Assembly (NCBI GenBank): GCA_002311025.1
Contig: DBYY01000001.1
Location: forward strand, 186,001 to 250,000
Length of the DNA: 64,000 nt
Source: Candidatus Proelusimicrobium tauri
GTDB taxonomy: Bacteria > Elusimicrobiota > Elusimicrobia > Elusimicrobiales > Elusimicrobiaceae
Reading direction: 5' to 3'
The notes under the pieces are model-generated. The model was not told where the DNA came from. It saw only the letters and a program-made list of their open reading frames with translations, and did not search any database. This document shows positions 8,496 to 15,350 of this stretch, piece after piece. How positions within the stretch are numbered: the stretch's first letter is position 1; the number at the start of each line of letters is the position of its first letter. A program made the position numbers and the translations under genes.

Positions 8496-9311
8496 ATGAA
8501 AAAACTAAAAGAATTAGCAATAATATTTGGCATTTTTGTGATTTTTTATTTTGGGGTATTATATTTTTTTCAAAACAGTTTCTTGTTCTATCCCGATAGA
8601 GAATATTTTAATCCCCAGCAAATAAATATGCCTTATTTTAAAGAGGTTAATTTAAAAGCACAGGATGGCAACTTTATCCGCACTTGGTATTTTGAAGGCG
8701 ATAAAAATAAACCGGCTATTTTGTTTTTACATGGTAATGCGGGGCAAATTGCCACTTTTGCGCCCCGCTTGCTGCCGCTTATTCAAAACGGTTACAGTGT
8801 GCTTGCTATGGAATATAGAAGTTTTGCCGGCGTGTCTGGTAGAATCCGCCAAGAAACAATTTTTAATGATGGGGCAACTGCTTTTGATTTTTTAAAAGAG
8901 CAGGGGTATCCTAAAATTGTTGTTTACGGATATTCTTTCGGTTCGGCATTTTCAAGCGGGCTTATTTCTTTGAGGGATGCCGATGCTTTAATTTTAACTT
9001 CCCCGTTTTATTCTCTAAAAAGTTTGGTTAAGGAAAAACCTTTGCCCCTTGCTTGGCGCATACTCAAGGATGAATATCCTTCCTATAAATTTGTTCAGAA
9101 TTTTAAAAAACCTTTGCTCATTATTCACGGTAAAGAAGATAGACTTATTCCGTCTCATCATGCGCAAAATTTGTTTAATATCGCAATTTCGGAGCAAAAA
9201 GAACTTGTCTTTTTAGAAGGTCAAAATCATAATCAAACCTATTTTGACGGTCCTAATATGCCCTATATTTTAGATTTTTTAAAAAGATTGGAAACTCAAA
9301 ATGAAAAATAA
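8496..9311 (+). CDS. Membrane-anchored alpha/beta hydrolase
   Basis: A 271-residue protein with one N-terminal membrane segment (about 7-26) and an alpha/beta hydrolase fold. Recognisable elements are FLHGNAGQ (oxyanion region), GYSFGSA (nucleophile elbow, Ser about 147), HGKEDRLIP (acid) and QNHNQ (His). It resembles BEM46/ABHD13-type esterases of unknown substrate. It starts three bases after the Aas fusion and overlaps the next gene by 11 bases, so it probably belongs to the lipid operon, perhaps as a lipase or thioesterase. The fold is confident, the substrate is not. Confidence 0.8.
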   Translation: MKKLKELAIIFGIFVIFYFGVLYFFQNSFLFYPDREYFNPQQINMPYFKEVNLKAQDGNFIRTWYFEGDKNKPAILFLHGNAGQIATFAPRLLPLIQNGYSVLAMEYRSFAGVSGRIRQETIFNDGATAFDFLKEQGYPKIVVYGYSFGSAFSSGLISLRDADALILTSPFYSLKSLVKEKPLPLAWRILKDEYPSYKFVQNFKKPLLIIHGKEDRLIPSHHAQNLFNIAISEQKELVFLEGQNHNQTYFDGPNMPYILDFLKRLETQNEK

Positions 9312-9756
9312 AGCAGAACAGGCAAAAGAACTTTTTTTAGGTGGATATAATTGCGCGCAAGCGGTGTTTTGCACTTTTGCAAGAGAACTCGGTATTGATG
9401 AAAAAACGGCTTTAAAACTTTCCGCCTGTTTTGGCGGTGGACTTGGCCGTCAAAGGGAAGTTTGCGGAGCAGTCAGCGCGATGTGTATGGCGTTTTCTTT
9501 AAAATATGCCCCAGAAGACCCGACAAGTCACACACAAAAAGCGGAGTTTTATACAAAAGTGCAAGAACTTTGCCAAAAATTCAAACAAGAAAACGGTTCA
9601 ATTATCTGCCGTGAACTTTTAGGCTTGCCAAGCGGTGCAGATACTCCTATTCCTAGTAAACGCACAAAAGAATATTACACAGCGCGTCCTTGCGCAGATA
9701 AAGTCAAAAGCGCCGCCGCCATTTTAGAAAAATATTTTTCAGAGAACAAAATATAA
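9301..9756 (+). CDS. C_GCAxxG_C_C family redox-type protein
   Basis: A 151-residue protein with the spaced cysteine signature of this family: GGYNCAQAVFC near residue 20, ACFGGGLG near 45, CGAVSAMCMAF near 60, and further Cys residues (CQKF, ICRELLG, RPCADK). The family is common in anaerobes and is thought to bind a metal or act in redox chemistry, but no reaction is established. Its start overlaps the hydrolase by 11 bases, so it is probably the last gene of the MarR operon. No clear terminator follows. Confidence 0.85.
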   Translation: MKNKAEQAKELFLGGYNCAQAVFCTFARELGIDEKTALKLSACFGGGLGRQREVCGAVSAMCMAFSLKYAPEDPTSHTQKAEFYTKVQELCQKFKQENGSIICRELLGLPSGADTPIPSKRTKEYYTARPCADKVKSAAAILEKYFSENKI

Positions 9757-9790
9757 AACTACCTATTACTTTTCACTTCTGATAATAACA

Positions 9791-10639
9791 TCAACGTTTT
9801 AGAGCCTGTAATCCTTTTGTTGTGTTTTCTAAATTTAAAGGACCTGTTTTTTGAGTTTTTGTTTTGGCTATATCCTTTTTTTGTGTATTGTTTGTTTTAG
9901 GTGTTGGCAATATACTTTTATTATTCTCTTTCGATTTTTCTAGTTTATTAGAAAAAGAAGATTCCTTTTTTACAACCGTAGAAATTTCTTTCTTATGTTC
10001 TGGATCTTTTTTCGCTATTATGTTGTTAGAGAGATTAAGCGGTTTATTTGAAAAAAGATTTTGTTTAGGCGCAACTTCTTTTTCCTGCGGTTTTGGTGCG
10101 GGTTTTTCTTGTGCGGGTTGCGGTTTAGGTGCGGGTGTATCTTGCGCGGGTTGCGGTTTGGGTGCAGGTATATCTTGCGCAGGTTTTTGCGGAGCGGGAG
10201 CCGGTGTCGGTGCCGGTATCGGTTTAACCTCTCTTTGCGGTTTTGGTGCGGGTTTATCTTTTGCATGTTCATGTGGTTTGGGAGTATGAGCATGAGGCAT
10301 AGGTTGTGGCTCAATATGTCTTGCTACATAGTGCGGTTTGGGTGCCGGCATAGGCGGTGGCGGAACAGCGGGGCAGGCAGCAGTTCTTGATATTTCCTGA
10401 ATTACATTATCTGAATTTATGATAATTAATATTTCTTCTTGGGCATTTGTATCAGCACAATTTGTTTTAAAAGAATAAACATTATTACCGTCTTGCAAAG
10501 TGTATTGAGAAGAAGGTACGCCGTAATTTAAGACATAACTATCAAAGTTTTGTCCGCGCCAATCAAAGGCCTGTTGTTGAAAAGTCGCACACGCAGTAAG
10601 ACAGGGAATAGTTATAAATAAAAATATATTCTTTTTCAT
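9791..10639 (-). CDS. Lipoprotein with proline-rich repeat stalk
   Basis: A 282-residue protein. The N-terminus is a lipoprotein signal with lipobox LTAC (Cys about 16). A small globular part (residues about 22-85, starting FDWRGQNFDSYVLNYGVP) recalls SmpA/BamE-type lipoproteins, but the match is weak. Residues about 90-200 are Pro/Ala/Lys/His-rich, with decapeptide repeats of the type PAPKPQPAQD, which would form a stiff stalk across the periplasm or peptidoglycan. The C-terminal third is Lys/Asn-rich and probably disordered. A good AAGGAG site precedes the ATG. Function unknown; a cell-envelope tether is plausible. Confidence 0.7.
   Translation of the reverse strand: MKKNIFLFITIPCLTACATFQQQAFDWRGQNFDSYVLNYGVPSSQYTLQDGNNVYSFKTNCADTNAQEEILIIINSDNVIQEISRTAACPAVPPPPMPAPKPHYVARHIEPQPMPHAHTPKPHEHAKDKPAPKPQREVKPIPAPTPAPAPQKPAQDIPAPKPQPAQDTPAPKPQPAQEKPAPKPQEKEVAPKQNLFSNKPLNLSNNIIAKKDPEHKKEISTVVKKESSFSNKLEKSKENNKSILPTPKTNNTQKKDIAKTKTQKTGPLNLENTTKGLQALKR
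10088..10188 (-). repeat. In-frame 30-base tandem repeats coding for a Pro-rich stalk
   Basis: About three imperfect copies of a 30-base unit encode PAPKPQPAQ-D/E/K decapeptides inside the lipoprotein. Copy-number change would alter stalk length without breaking the frame. Confidence 0.7.
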
Positions 10640-10732
10640 AACAAATCTCCTTTTAAATAAATTTGTGCCTTCTACTTTAATAACGCATAAACCTAAAATT
10701 TTATTGCATTCAAAAAACAGTTTTTAATAATT

Positions 10733-10741
10733 TGGTATAAT
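10733..10741 (+). promoter_or_regulatory. Extended -10 promoter of tRNA-Ser
   Basis: TGG followed by TATAAT (10736-10741) lies about 20 bases before the tRNA. No good -35 hexamer is present at the usual distance, consistent with an extended -10 element. Confidence 0.6.
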
Positions 10742-10761
10742 TTAAATATACTCTTATATTA

Positions 10762-10848
10762 GGAGAGGTGGCCGAGCGGTTTAAGGCGTTAGTCTTGAAA
10801 ACTAATATATGGGAAACTGTATCGAGGGTTCGAATCCCTCCCTCTCCG
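10762..10848 (+). tRNA. tRNA-Ser (anticodon UGA)
   Basis: The acceptor stem GGAGAGG pairs with CCTCTCC (10841-10847), with discriminator G at 10848. The anticodon loop CTTGAAA lies between TTAGT and ACTAA and gives anticodon TGA. A long variable arm and a GGTTCGAAT T-loop are present, as expected for a class II tRNA. CCA is not encoded. Confidence 0.95.
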
Positions 10849-10857
10849 ATAGATTTT

Positions 10858-10883
10858 AAACTCCGCTTAATGCGGGGTTTTTT
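10858..10883 (+). terminator. Intrinsic terminator after tRNA-Ser
   Basis: The stem AAACTCCGC / GCGGGGTTT (one G-T pair) with a five-base loop is followed by a T run. It ends the tRNA transcript before the radical SAM gene. Confidence 0.8.
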
Positions 10884-10920
10884 GTTTTCCGCATTAACTT
10901 CTAAATGCTATAATAAATAT

Positions 10921-11538
10921 ATGAAACAAATAGTATACCGTTTTCATAATGCGCTTTACATTAACCTTACAAACAGGTGTCCAAACTCCTGTGTGTTTTG
11001 TATTAAAACGAAGTTTGCTATGCGTTTTGATAAATACGATTTAAACCTCTTCGGGCAGGAACCTTCGTCTGAAGAAATTATTGTTGCTTTGCAAAAAGAA
11101 ATGGCGCTGGAACCCGTAAAAGAAATTGTTTTTTGCGGTTATGGAGAACCTACTATGCGCCTTAAAACCCTGCTTGAAACGGCAGAGAAAATTAAGCAAC
11201 TTTATCCTCAAATCAAATTGCGCCTTAATACGGTTGGACTGGGCAGTCTTGTTAACGGGCGCGACATTTCAAGTGATCTTGCTAAAAATATAGATGAAGT
11301 TTCTATCAGCCTTAACTCACCTAACGAGCAAGAGTGGCAAAAAATCGTGCGTCCTAATCCCCAATATGCCGCGCAAGGTTACCAGGCCATGCTTGATTTT
11401 GTGCGTGCTTGTGCGCCAAAGATGAACACAGTAGTTTCTATCGTAGATAAGCAAAATATTAATGTGGAAAAAGCCAAAATACTTGCGCAAAGTTTAGGAG
11501 CAAAATTAAGAGTGCGGGAGTTTATTGATGAAATGTAA
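10921..11538 (+). CDS. Small radical SAM protein, TatD-linked type
   Basis: A 205-residue protein with the radical SAM cysteine triad in TNRCPNSCVFC (residues about 17-27) and a GEP-type motif (YGEPTMR) that contacts S-adenosylmethionine. Its short length and the IN-L-TNRCPNSCVFC start match the family often found beside or fused to TatD nucleases. No tatD gene is visible here, so the partner is elsewhere or absent. The ATG at 10921 was chosen because in-frame codons further upstream run into the tRNA. Its 3' end overlaps the next gene by 11 bases. Substrate unknown. Confidence 0.75.
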   Translation: MKQIVYRFHNALYINLTNRCPNSCVFCIKTKFAMRFDKYDLNLFGQEPSSEEIIVALQKEMALEPVKEIVFCGYGEPTMRLKTLLETAEKIKQLYPQIKLRLNTVGLGSLVNGRDISSDLAKNIDEVSISLNSPNEQEWQKIVRPNPQYAAQGYQAMLDFVRACAPKMNTVVSIVDKQNINVEKAKILAQSLGAKLRVREFIDEM

Positions 11539-11980
11539 AGGTATCAGTTTCTTTTCACTTTTTCTTTATACGCTTGCGCTTGCGATTTTTATTTTTGCGG
11601 GTCTTAATTTGTTTAAAGATTTTTTTGATTTTACTTCTAAGGCAACTCCTGCCTTATTAGCCAAAAACGAAATAGAAAAACTGCTTGAAGTTAAAATCAA
11701 GCAGGAAGTTCCCTTTACGAAAGTTGATTTTTCTTTTGATGCTCAAGAGGCCGCCGAAGTCTTTTTGTGTGCCGATTTTACGGCGTGGAACAAAAACCCT
11801 CTCTTGCTTGAAAAAACTAAAAATGGACATTTTAAAAAGACATTATTTCTGCCAAAGGGAGAATATAAATATTATTTTTTAGTTGACGGGCAAGCGCAAA
11901 AAGATGAAAGTGCACCGTCGGTAAGTTTAGATTCAAAAGATTGTCCCTTGCCTGAAATTTCGCTAAAAAGTGTTTTATAA
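11528..11980 (+). CDS. Membrane-anchored CBM48/AMPK-type glycogen-binding-like domain protein
   Basis: A 150-residue protein: one N-terminal membrane helix (about 8-30), a linker, then a beta-sandwich of the CBM48 type (about 65-130). The domain shows FSFDAQEAAEVFLCADFTAWN followed by LPKGEYKYYFLVDGQ, the pattern of glycogen-binding domains in AMPK beta subunits and branching enzymes. No catalytic domain is attached. ATG 11528 is preferred over an in-frame TTG at 11525 and has GGGAG upstream inside the radical SAM gene. It precedes tsaE, which suggests co-transcription rather than shared function. Whether it binds a glycan is untested. Confidence 0.6.
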   Translation: MKCKGISFFSLFLYTLALAIFIFAGLNLFKDFFDFTSKATPALLAKNEIEKLLEVKIKQEVPFTKVDFSFDAQEAAEVFLCADFTAWNKNPLLLEKTKNGHFKKTLFLPKGEYKYYFLVDGQAQKDESAPSVSLDSKDCPLPEISLKSVL

Positions 11981-11984
11981 AATT

Positions 11985-12473
11985 ATGAAAAAACTAATTT
12001 ATAACTCCTCAAATTTAAAAGATACACAAACCCTTGCAAAGAAACTTGCCGCCTGTTTACATAAGGGTGATATAATTTTTTTCAGCGGACCGATTGGCGC
12101 CGGCAAGACGATAATGGTTAAAGAAATTGCCAAGTTTTTGGGCGTTAAAGAAAAAATTACCAGTGCTTCTTTTAGTTTGATGAAAAAGTATTTCGGCACA
12201 AAAGCGGACCTTTATCATATTGATTTATTCCGTCTGGAAGAAGGGGAAATGTTTAATCTGGGTTTTGAAGAGATGCTTGAAGACGAAGCCTCTTTAATCT
12301 TGGCGGAGTGGCCCGGCGCGGCAAAAGATTTTTTTCCAAAAAATCGTCTTGAAATTGAAATAGTTTTACAAAAAGGAGATAAGCGCAAAATTATTTTACA
12401 GGCAAGCACTCTATCTTATCAAAAGTTGCTTGATAATCTGGCAAAAAAATTAAACAAAAAGGTGTCTTTATGA
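11985..12473 (+). CDS. tsaE: tRNA threonylcarbamoyladenosine biosynthesis ATPase TsaE
   Basis: A 162-residue P-loop protein. It has Walker A GPIGAGKT (residues about 35-42), then TSASFSLMKKY, the YHIDLFRL element and the late LAEWPG motif, all in the standard TsaE order. TsaE supports the TsaB-TsaD complex that makes the t6A modification at position 37 of tRNAs reading ANN codons. The ATG at 11985 (MKKLIYNSS) is chosen over an upstream GTG at 11970. It overlaps tsaB by four bases, so translation is coupled. Confidence 0.92.
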   Translation: MKKLIYNSSNLKDTQTLAKKLAACLHKGDIIFFSGPIGAGKTIMVKEIAKFLGVKEKITSASFSLMKKYFGTKADLYHIDLFRLEEGEMFNLGFEEMLEDEASLILAEWPGAAKDFFPKNRLEIEIVLQKGDKRKIILQASTLSYQKLLDNLAKKLNKKVSL

Positions 12474-13153
12474 AAAAACTTACATTACTTTTAGATAGTT
12501 CTTCCGTTCCGCTTGGTTGCGCACTTACCGATGGTAAAAAACTTTTTCGCGCAAGCCGCAGCGGTATCAAGCAGGAAAATTATTTGTTTCCGATGATTAA
12601 AAATTTGCTCAAAAAATTTAAAGCGCAGTTAAAGGATATAGACAGTTGTCTTTTTGTTAAAGGGCCGGGCCGTTTTACCGGGATTAGAATCGGCATAACG
12701 CTTGCTTCAATGCTTAAAGAATTTGCAGGTGTAAAAATTGCTTCTTTAAGTGTTTTTGATATCTTAAAGTATCAGGCGCAAAACAGCACACAGTATAAAA
12801 AAGAATACGGCGAAATTATGATAATTTTGCCAGCCTTTAGGCAAGAGTATTTTTTAAGTTTTAAAGGTAAAGAAATTTGGACAACGGAAGAAGAAATTTC
12901 TTCTTTACTTAAAAAGCAAAAAGAGCCGCTCTTTATTTGCGGCTGGGGTGCGGAAAATAAAAAACCAGAAGAAATTTTTACTTGTAAAAAAGCCGTTTTT
13001 GCACCTGCAAAATTAAATAAAATTTCCTTTGAAACTATGGCGGAACTTGCGCAAAAGTATTGCGGCAGACAAAATATTGAACAAATTTTAACACCGCTTT
13101 ATTTAAAGCCGGCGCGTTTTGAACTTACGGCTTTAGAAAAAGGTATAAAATGA
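12470..13153 (+). CDS. tsaB: tRNA threonylcarbamoyladenosine biosynthesis protein TsaB
   Basis: A 227-residue ASKHA-fold protein. It shows the N-terminal LLLDSSSVPLGCAL segment and the conserved GPGRFTGIRIGITLA helix (about 64-79), which lies at the TsaD interface. TsaB is the catalytically inert partner of TsaD in t6A synthesis. It is flanked by tsaE (4-base overlap) and rimI (4-base overlap), the common bacterial arrangement. tsaD is not in the window. The C-terminal half is divergent, as is usual for this family. Confidence 0.9.
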   Translation: MKKLTLLLDSSSVPLGCALTDGKKLFRASRSGIKQENYLFPMIKNLLKKFKAQLKDIDSCLFVKGPGRFTGIRIGITLASMLKEFAGVKIASLSVFDILKYQAQNSTQYKKEYGEIMIILPAFRQEYFLSFKGKEIWTTEEEISSLLKKQKEPLFICGWGAENKKPEEIFTCKKAVFAPAKLNKISFETMAELAQKYCGRQNIEQILTPLYLKPARFELTALEKGIK

Positions 13154-13593
13154 TAGAACTTGCCACTCAAAAAGATATTTCTCACTCGGAGATTTTGGCG
13201 CAAATCGCTAAAGATGCCCACGCCGCTTTTTGGAACAAAGAACAATTTGAAGAAGAATTGAAACTTGCCTGTGCGCAAATTTTTTTATGTCGCACGCAAG
13301 CAAATAAAGAACCTTTGGGTTTTGTATGTTTTCGCGTTTATCAAGATGAAGCCGAGTTAACAAACTTCGCTGTAAAAGTGCAAGAACAAAACAAACATTT
13401 CGGTACGGAACTTTTAAGTTTTGCTTTAACTTATTTGCTTAACAAAGGCGTTAAAAAAATTACTTTGGAAGTTAGCACACAAAACGCAAAAGCAAAAAAA
13501 ATTTATACAGATTTCGGTTTTAAAAAAGTATCATTAAGAGAGAACTTTTACGAAGGAGGAATTGACGCCGAACTTATGCTTTTTACGGCGTAA
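13150..13593 (+). CDS. rimI: GNAT acetyltransferase, RimI-like
   Basis: A 147-residue GNAT-fold protein. It has the acceptor-side strands (LGFVCFRVYQDEAELTNFAVK), a diverged acetyl-CoA loop (EQNKHFGTELLSFAL) and the closing segment EVSTQNAKAKKIYTDFGFKKV, which is typical of RimI. RimI acetylates the N-terminus of ribosomal protein S18 in E. coli. Its place directly after tsaE and tsaB, with an ATGA overlap, supports this call. The acetyl-CoA loop does not show the textbook Q-x-x-G-x-G/A form, so substrate assignment is moderate. Confidence 0.8.
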   Translation: MIELATQKDISHSEILAQIAKDAHAAFWNKEQFEEELKLACAQIFLCRTQANKEPLGFVCFRVYQDEAELTNFAVKVQEQNKHFGTELLSFALTYLLNKGVKKITLEVSTQNAKAKKIYTDFGFKKVSLRENFYEGGIDAELMLFTA

Positions 13594-13600
13594 AGATATT

Positions 13601-15199
13601 ATGAAAAAATTATTTACCTATGTTTTATTTTTACTGATTTCTTTAAATCTTGCCGCCCAAACGGAGCAAAAACAAACGCAAACAGAATCTCAAGAAACAC
13701 CCAAGCAAGAAGATGTTTACACAAAAGATTTTCTAACGAAATTTGCCGATACTCTTTATCTTGAAAAAGAAAACCCAAAAGCCGCGCTAAAAAATTACGA
13801 AGAACTTTTTAATCAAGCACCTAATGATATAACTTTGCTTGAAAGTTTATCAGAATTATGTTTCGTTACTAATGATAAACCCTGTGCGGAAAAGTATGTT
13901 CCTTTATATTTAAAGGAAGACCCTCAAAACTCGCAAGCACTTGCTTTCAGTGCGCAACTTGCGTGGCAAAAAGGCAATCTAAAGCAAGCACAGGAATATT
14001 ACGCTGCCGCCCTAAAAAACGGCGGGCAACAAAATCAAAATATTTTGATGCAGTATTTAACTTTATTAAATGCCATAGATAAAGAAGAAGCAATAAAATT
14101 TTTAAAAGAACTTGAGCAGGAAAACAATCTTTTATATTTGCCGATTAATTTAGAAATTGCGCAAGTTTACTTAAATCAAAATGATACACAAAAAGCGCTT
14201 TTGACTTTGGATAATGCCATAAAGAAACATCCTCAAACAAAAGAATTTTATCTTGCCAAAGCAAAAATTTACGAGATAAAAAAAGACATAAACAAAATGC
14301 TTTCAGTTTACGAAGAAATGGATAAAGAAGGTCTTTTAGATGCAGAGGATTTAGTAAAAATAGGTGCTTATTATACTTTGCAAAACAAGCCAAAAGATGC
14401 GTATAAATACTATCTTCGCGCTTATGAACTTGAACCTTCCCACCCGCAAGCGTGTGAGTTTTTATCTTTGTGGGAACAGAGCCAAAAAAATTATCTTAAA
14501 GCAGAAAGTTATTTAAGACAAAGTGAATCTTTTAAAACAAATCCTTCTTTAAGAGTAAAGCAAGTTCATTTATTAAAACTTGCCGGCGAGCAACAAAAAG
14601 CCCTTACCGCTATGCAGCAGGCGTATCAAGATTTTAATGATAGCATAGAAATCGGTTTTTATTATGCTTTACTTTTAGAAGATAATAAAGATTATAAACA
14701 AGCCGGCAAAGTGCTTGAAAAACTTTTGGAAAAACAAGCGGATAACGAAGAATTTTTATTAAGTTATGCCTACACTTTACAAAAAACAAACAACCATAAA
14801 AAAATGCAAAAAGTTTTAGAGCAAATAATAAATAAAAACCCCAAAAACGACGAAGCCTTAAACTTTCTTGGCTATTATTTAGTAGATCAAACCAAGCAAA
14901 TTGAAAAGGGGGGAGAATATATTAAACAGGCAATCGCACTTAATCCCAAAAACGGCGCAACGATAGATTCTCTTGCGTGGTATTATTACAAAAAAGGTGA
15001 CTATAAAAAATCTTTAAACTTGCTTGAAAATTTACCCATCAAATATAAAAGTGATCCTGAAATTGTCTTACATTTAGCGAAAGTTTATCAAAGTTTAGAC
15101 GATATTTCAAATGCTCTAAAGTATTATCAACTTTTGCTTAACTCCGACGAATATGGCACCCAAGCGCAAAAAGCAATTAACAAAATTAATAAAAAATAG
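13601..15199 (+). CDS. Exported tetratricopeptide-repeat protein
   Basis: A 532-residue protein with a Sec-type signal peptide (MKKLFTYVLFLLISLNLAAQ) and a mature part built almost entirely of TPR helices, about 12 units. Clear examples are ENPKAALKNYEELFNQAPND, QAKDAYKYYLRAYELEPSHP-like and IEKGGEYIKQAIALNPKNGA. The last repeats with DSLAWYYYKKGDYKKSLNLLENLP resemble those of periplasmic TPR scaffold proteins. ATG 13601 begins the signal peptide; a longer in-frame start at 13562 lies inside rimI. It probably acts as a protein-protein scaffold in the periplasm. Partner unknown. Confidence 0.8.
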   Translation: MKKLFTYVLFLLISLNLAAQTEQKQTQTESQETPKQEDVYTKDFLTKFADTLYLEKENPKAALKNYEELFNQAPNDITLLESLSELCFVTNDKPCAEKYVPLYLKEDPQNSQALAFSAQLAWQKGNLKQAQEYYAAALKNGGQQNQNILMQYLTLLNAIDKEEAIKFLKELEQENNLLYLPINLEIAQVYLNQNDTQKALLTLDNAIKKHPQTKEFYLAKAKIYEIKKDINKMLSVYEEMDKEGLLDAEDLVKIGAYYTLQNKPKDAYKYYLRAYELEPSHPQACEFLSLWEQSQKNYLKAESYLRQSESFKTNPSLRVKQVHLLKLAGEQQKALTAMQQAYQDFNDSIEIGFYYALLLEDNKDYKQAGKVLEKLLEKQADNEEFLLSYAYTLQKTNNHKKMQKVLEQIINKNPKNDEALNFLGYYLVDQTKQIEKGGEYIKQAIALNPKNGATIDSLAWYYYKKGDYKKSLNLLENLPIKYKSDPEIVLHLAKVYQSLDDISNALKYYQLLLNSDEYGTQAQKAINKINKK

Positions 15200-15275
15200 T
15201 TGACAAACTGCTAAAAAGTTTAGAAAATAGTAGTAGTATTAAAAAGTGTAATGTGTAATATATTTAAAAGTGTTG

Positions 15276-15312
15276 TATAATAAATATATGTAGTGCCCGT
15301 ATTATGCGGGAA
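15276..15312 (+). promoter_or_regulatory. Possible -10 box and leader hairpin of the large exported protein gene
   Basis: TATAAT at 15276-15281 without a convincing -35 is followed by a short hairpin, CCCG (15296-15299) with CGGG (15307-15310). A TTGACA at 15200-15205 with a weak -10 at 15223 is an alternative start of transcription. This is the likely head of the co-directional block that reaches 37500. Confidence 0.4.
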
Positions 15313-15350
15313 TATTGATTTTGTTTTTTAAATTAAAAGTGGTGGAGAAT

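Noticed and set aside
10088..10188. Regularly spaced repeats that at first sight resemble a small CRISPR array
   Set aside because: The 30-base period is continuous, in frame with the lipoprotein gene and encodes decapeptides; there are no unique spacers and no cas genes.
9864..10390. Two plus-strand Cys/Gly- or Phe/Arg-rich ORFs (141 and 109 codons) opposite the lipoprotein gene
   Set aside because: They are shadows of the Pro/Lys-rich repeats on the other strand; composition is explained by the antisense of Pro, Ala and Lys codons and no ribosome binding site is present.
10768..10920. N-terminal 51-codon extension of the radical SAM gene
   Set aside because: It begins inside tRNA-Ser and crosses the tRNA terminator; the ATG at 10921 gives the normal family start.
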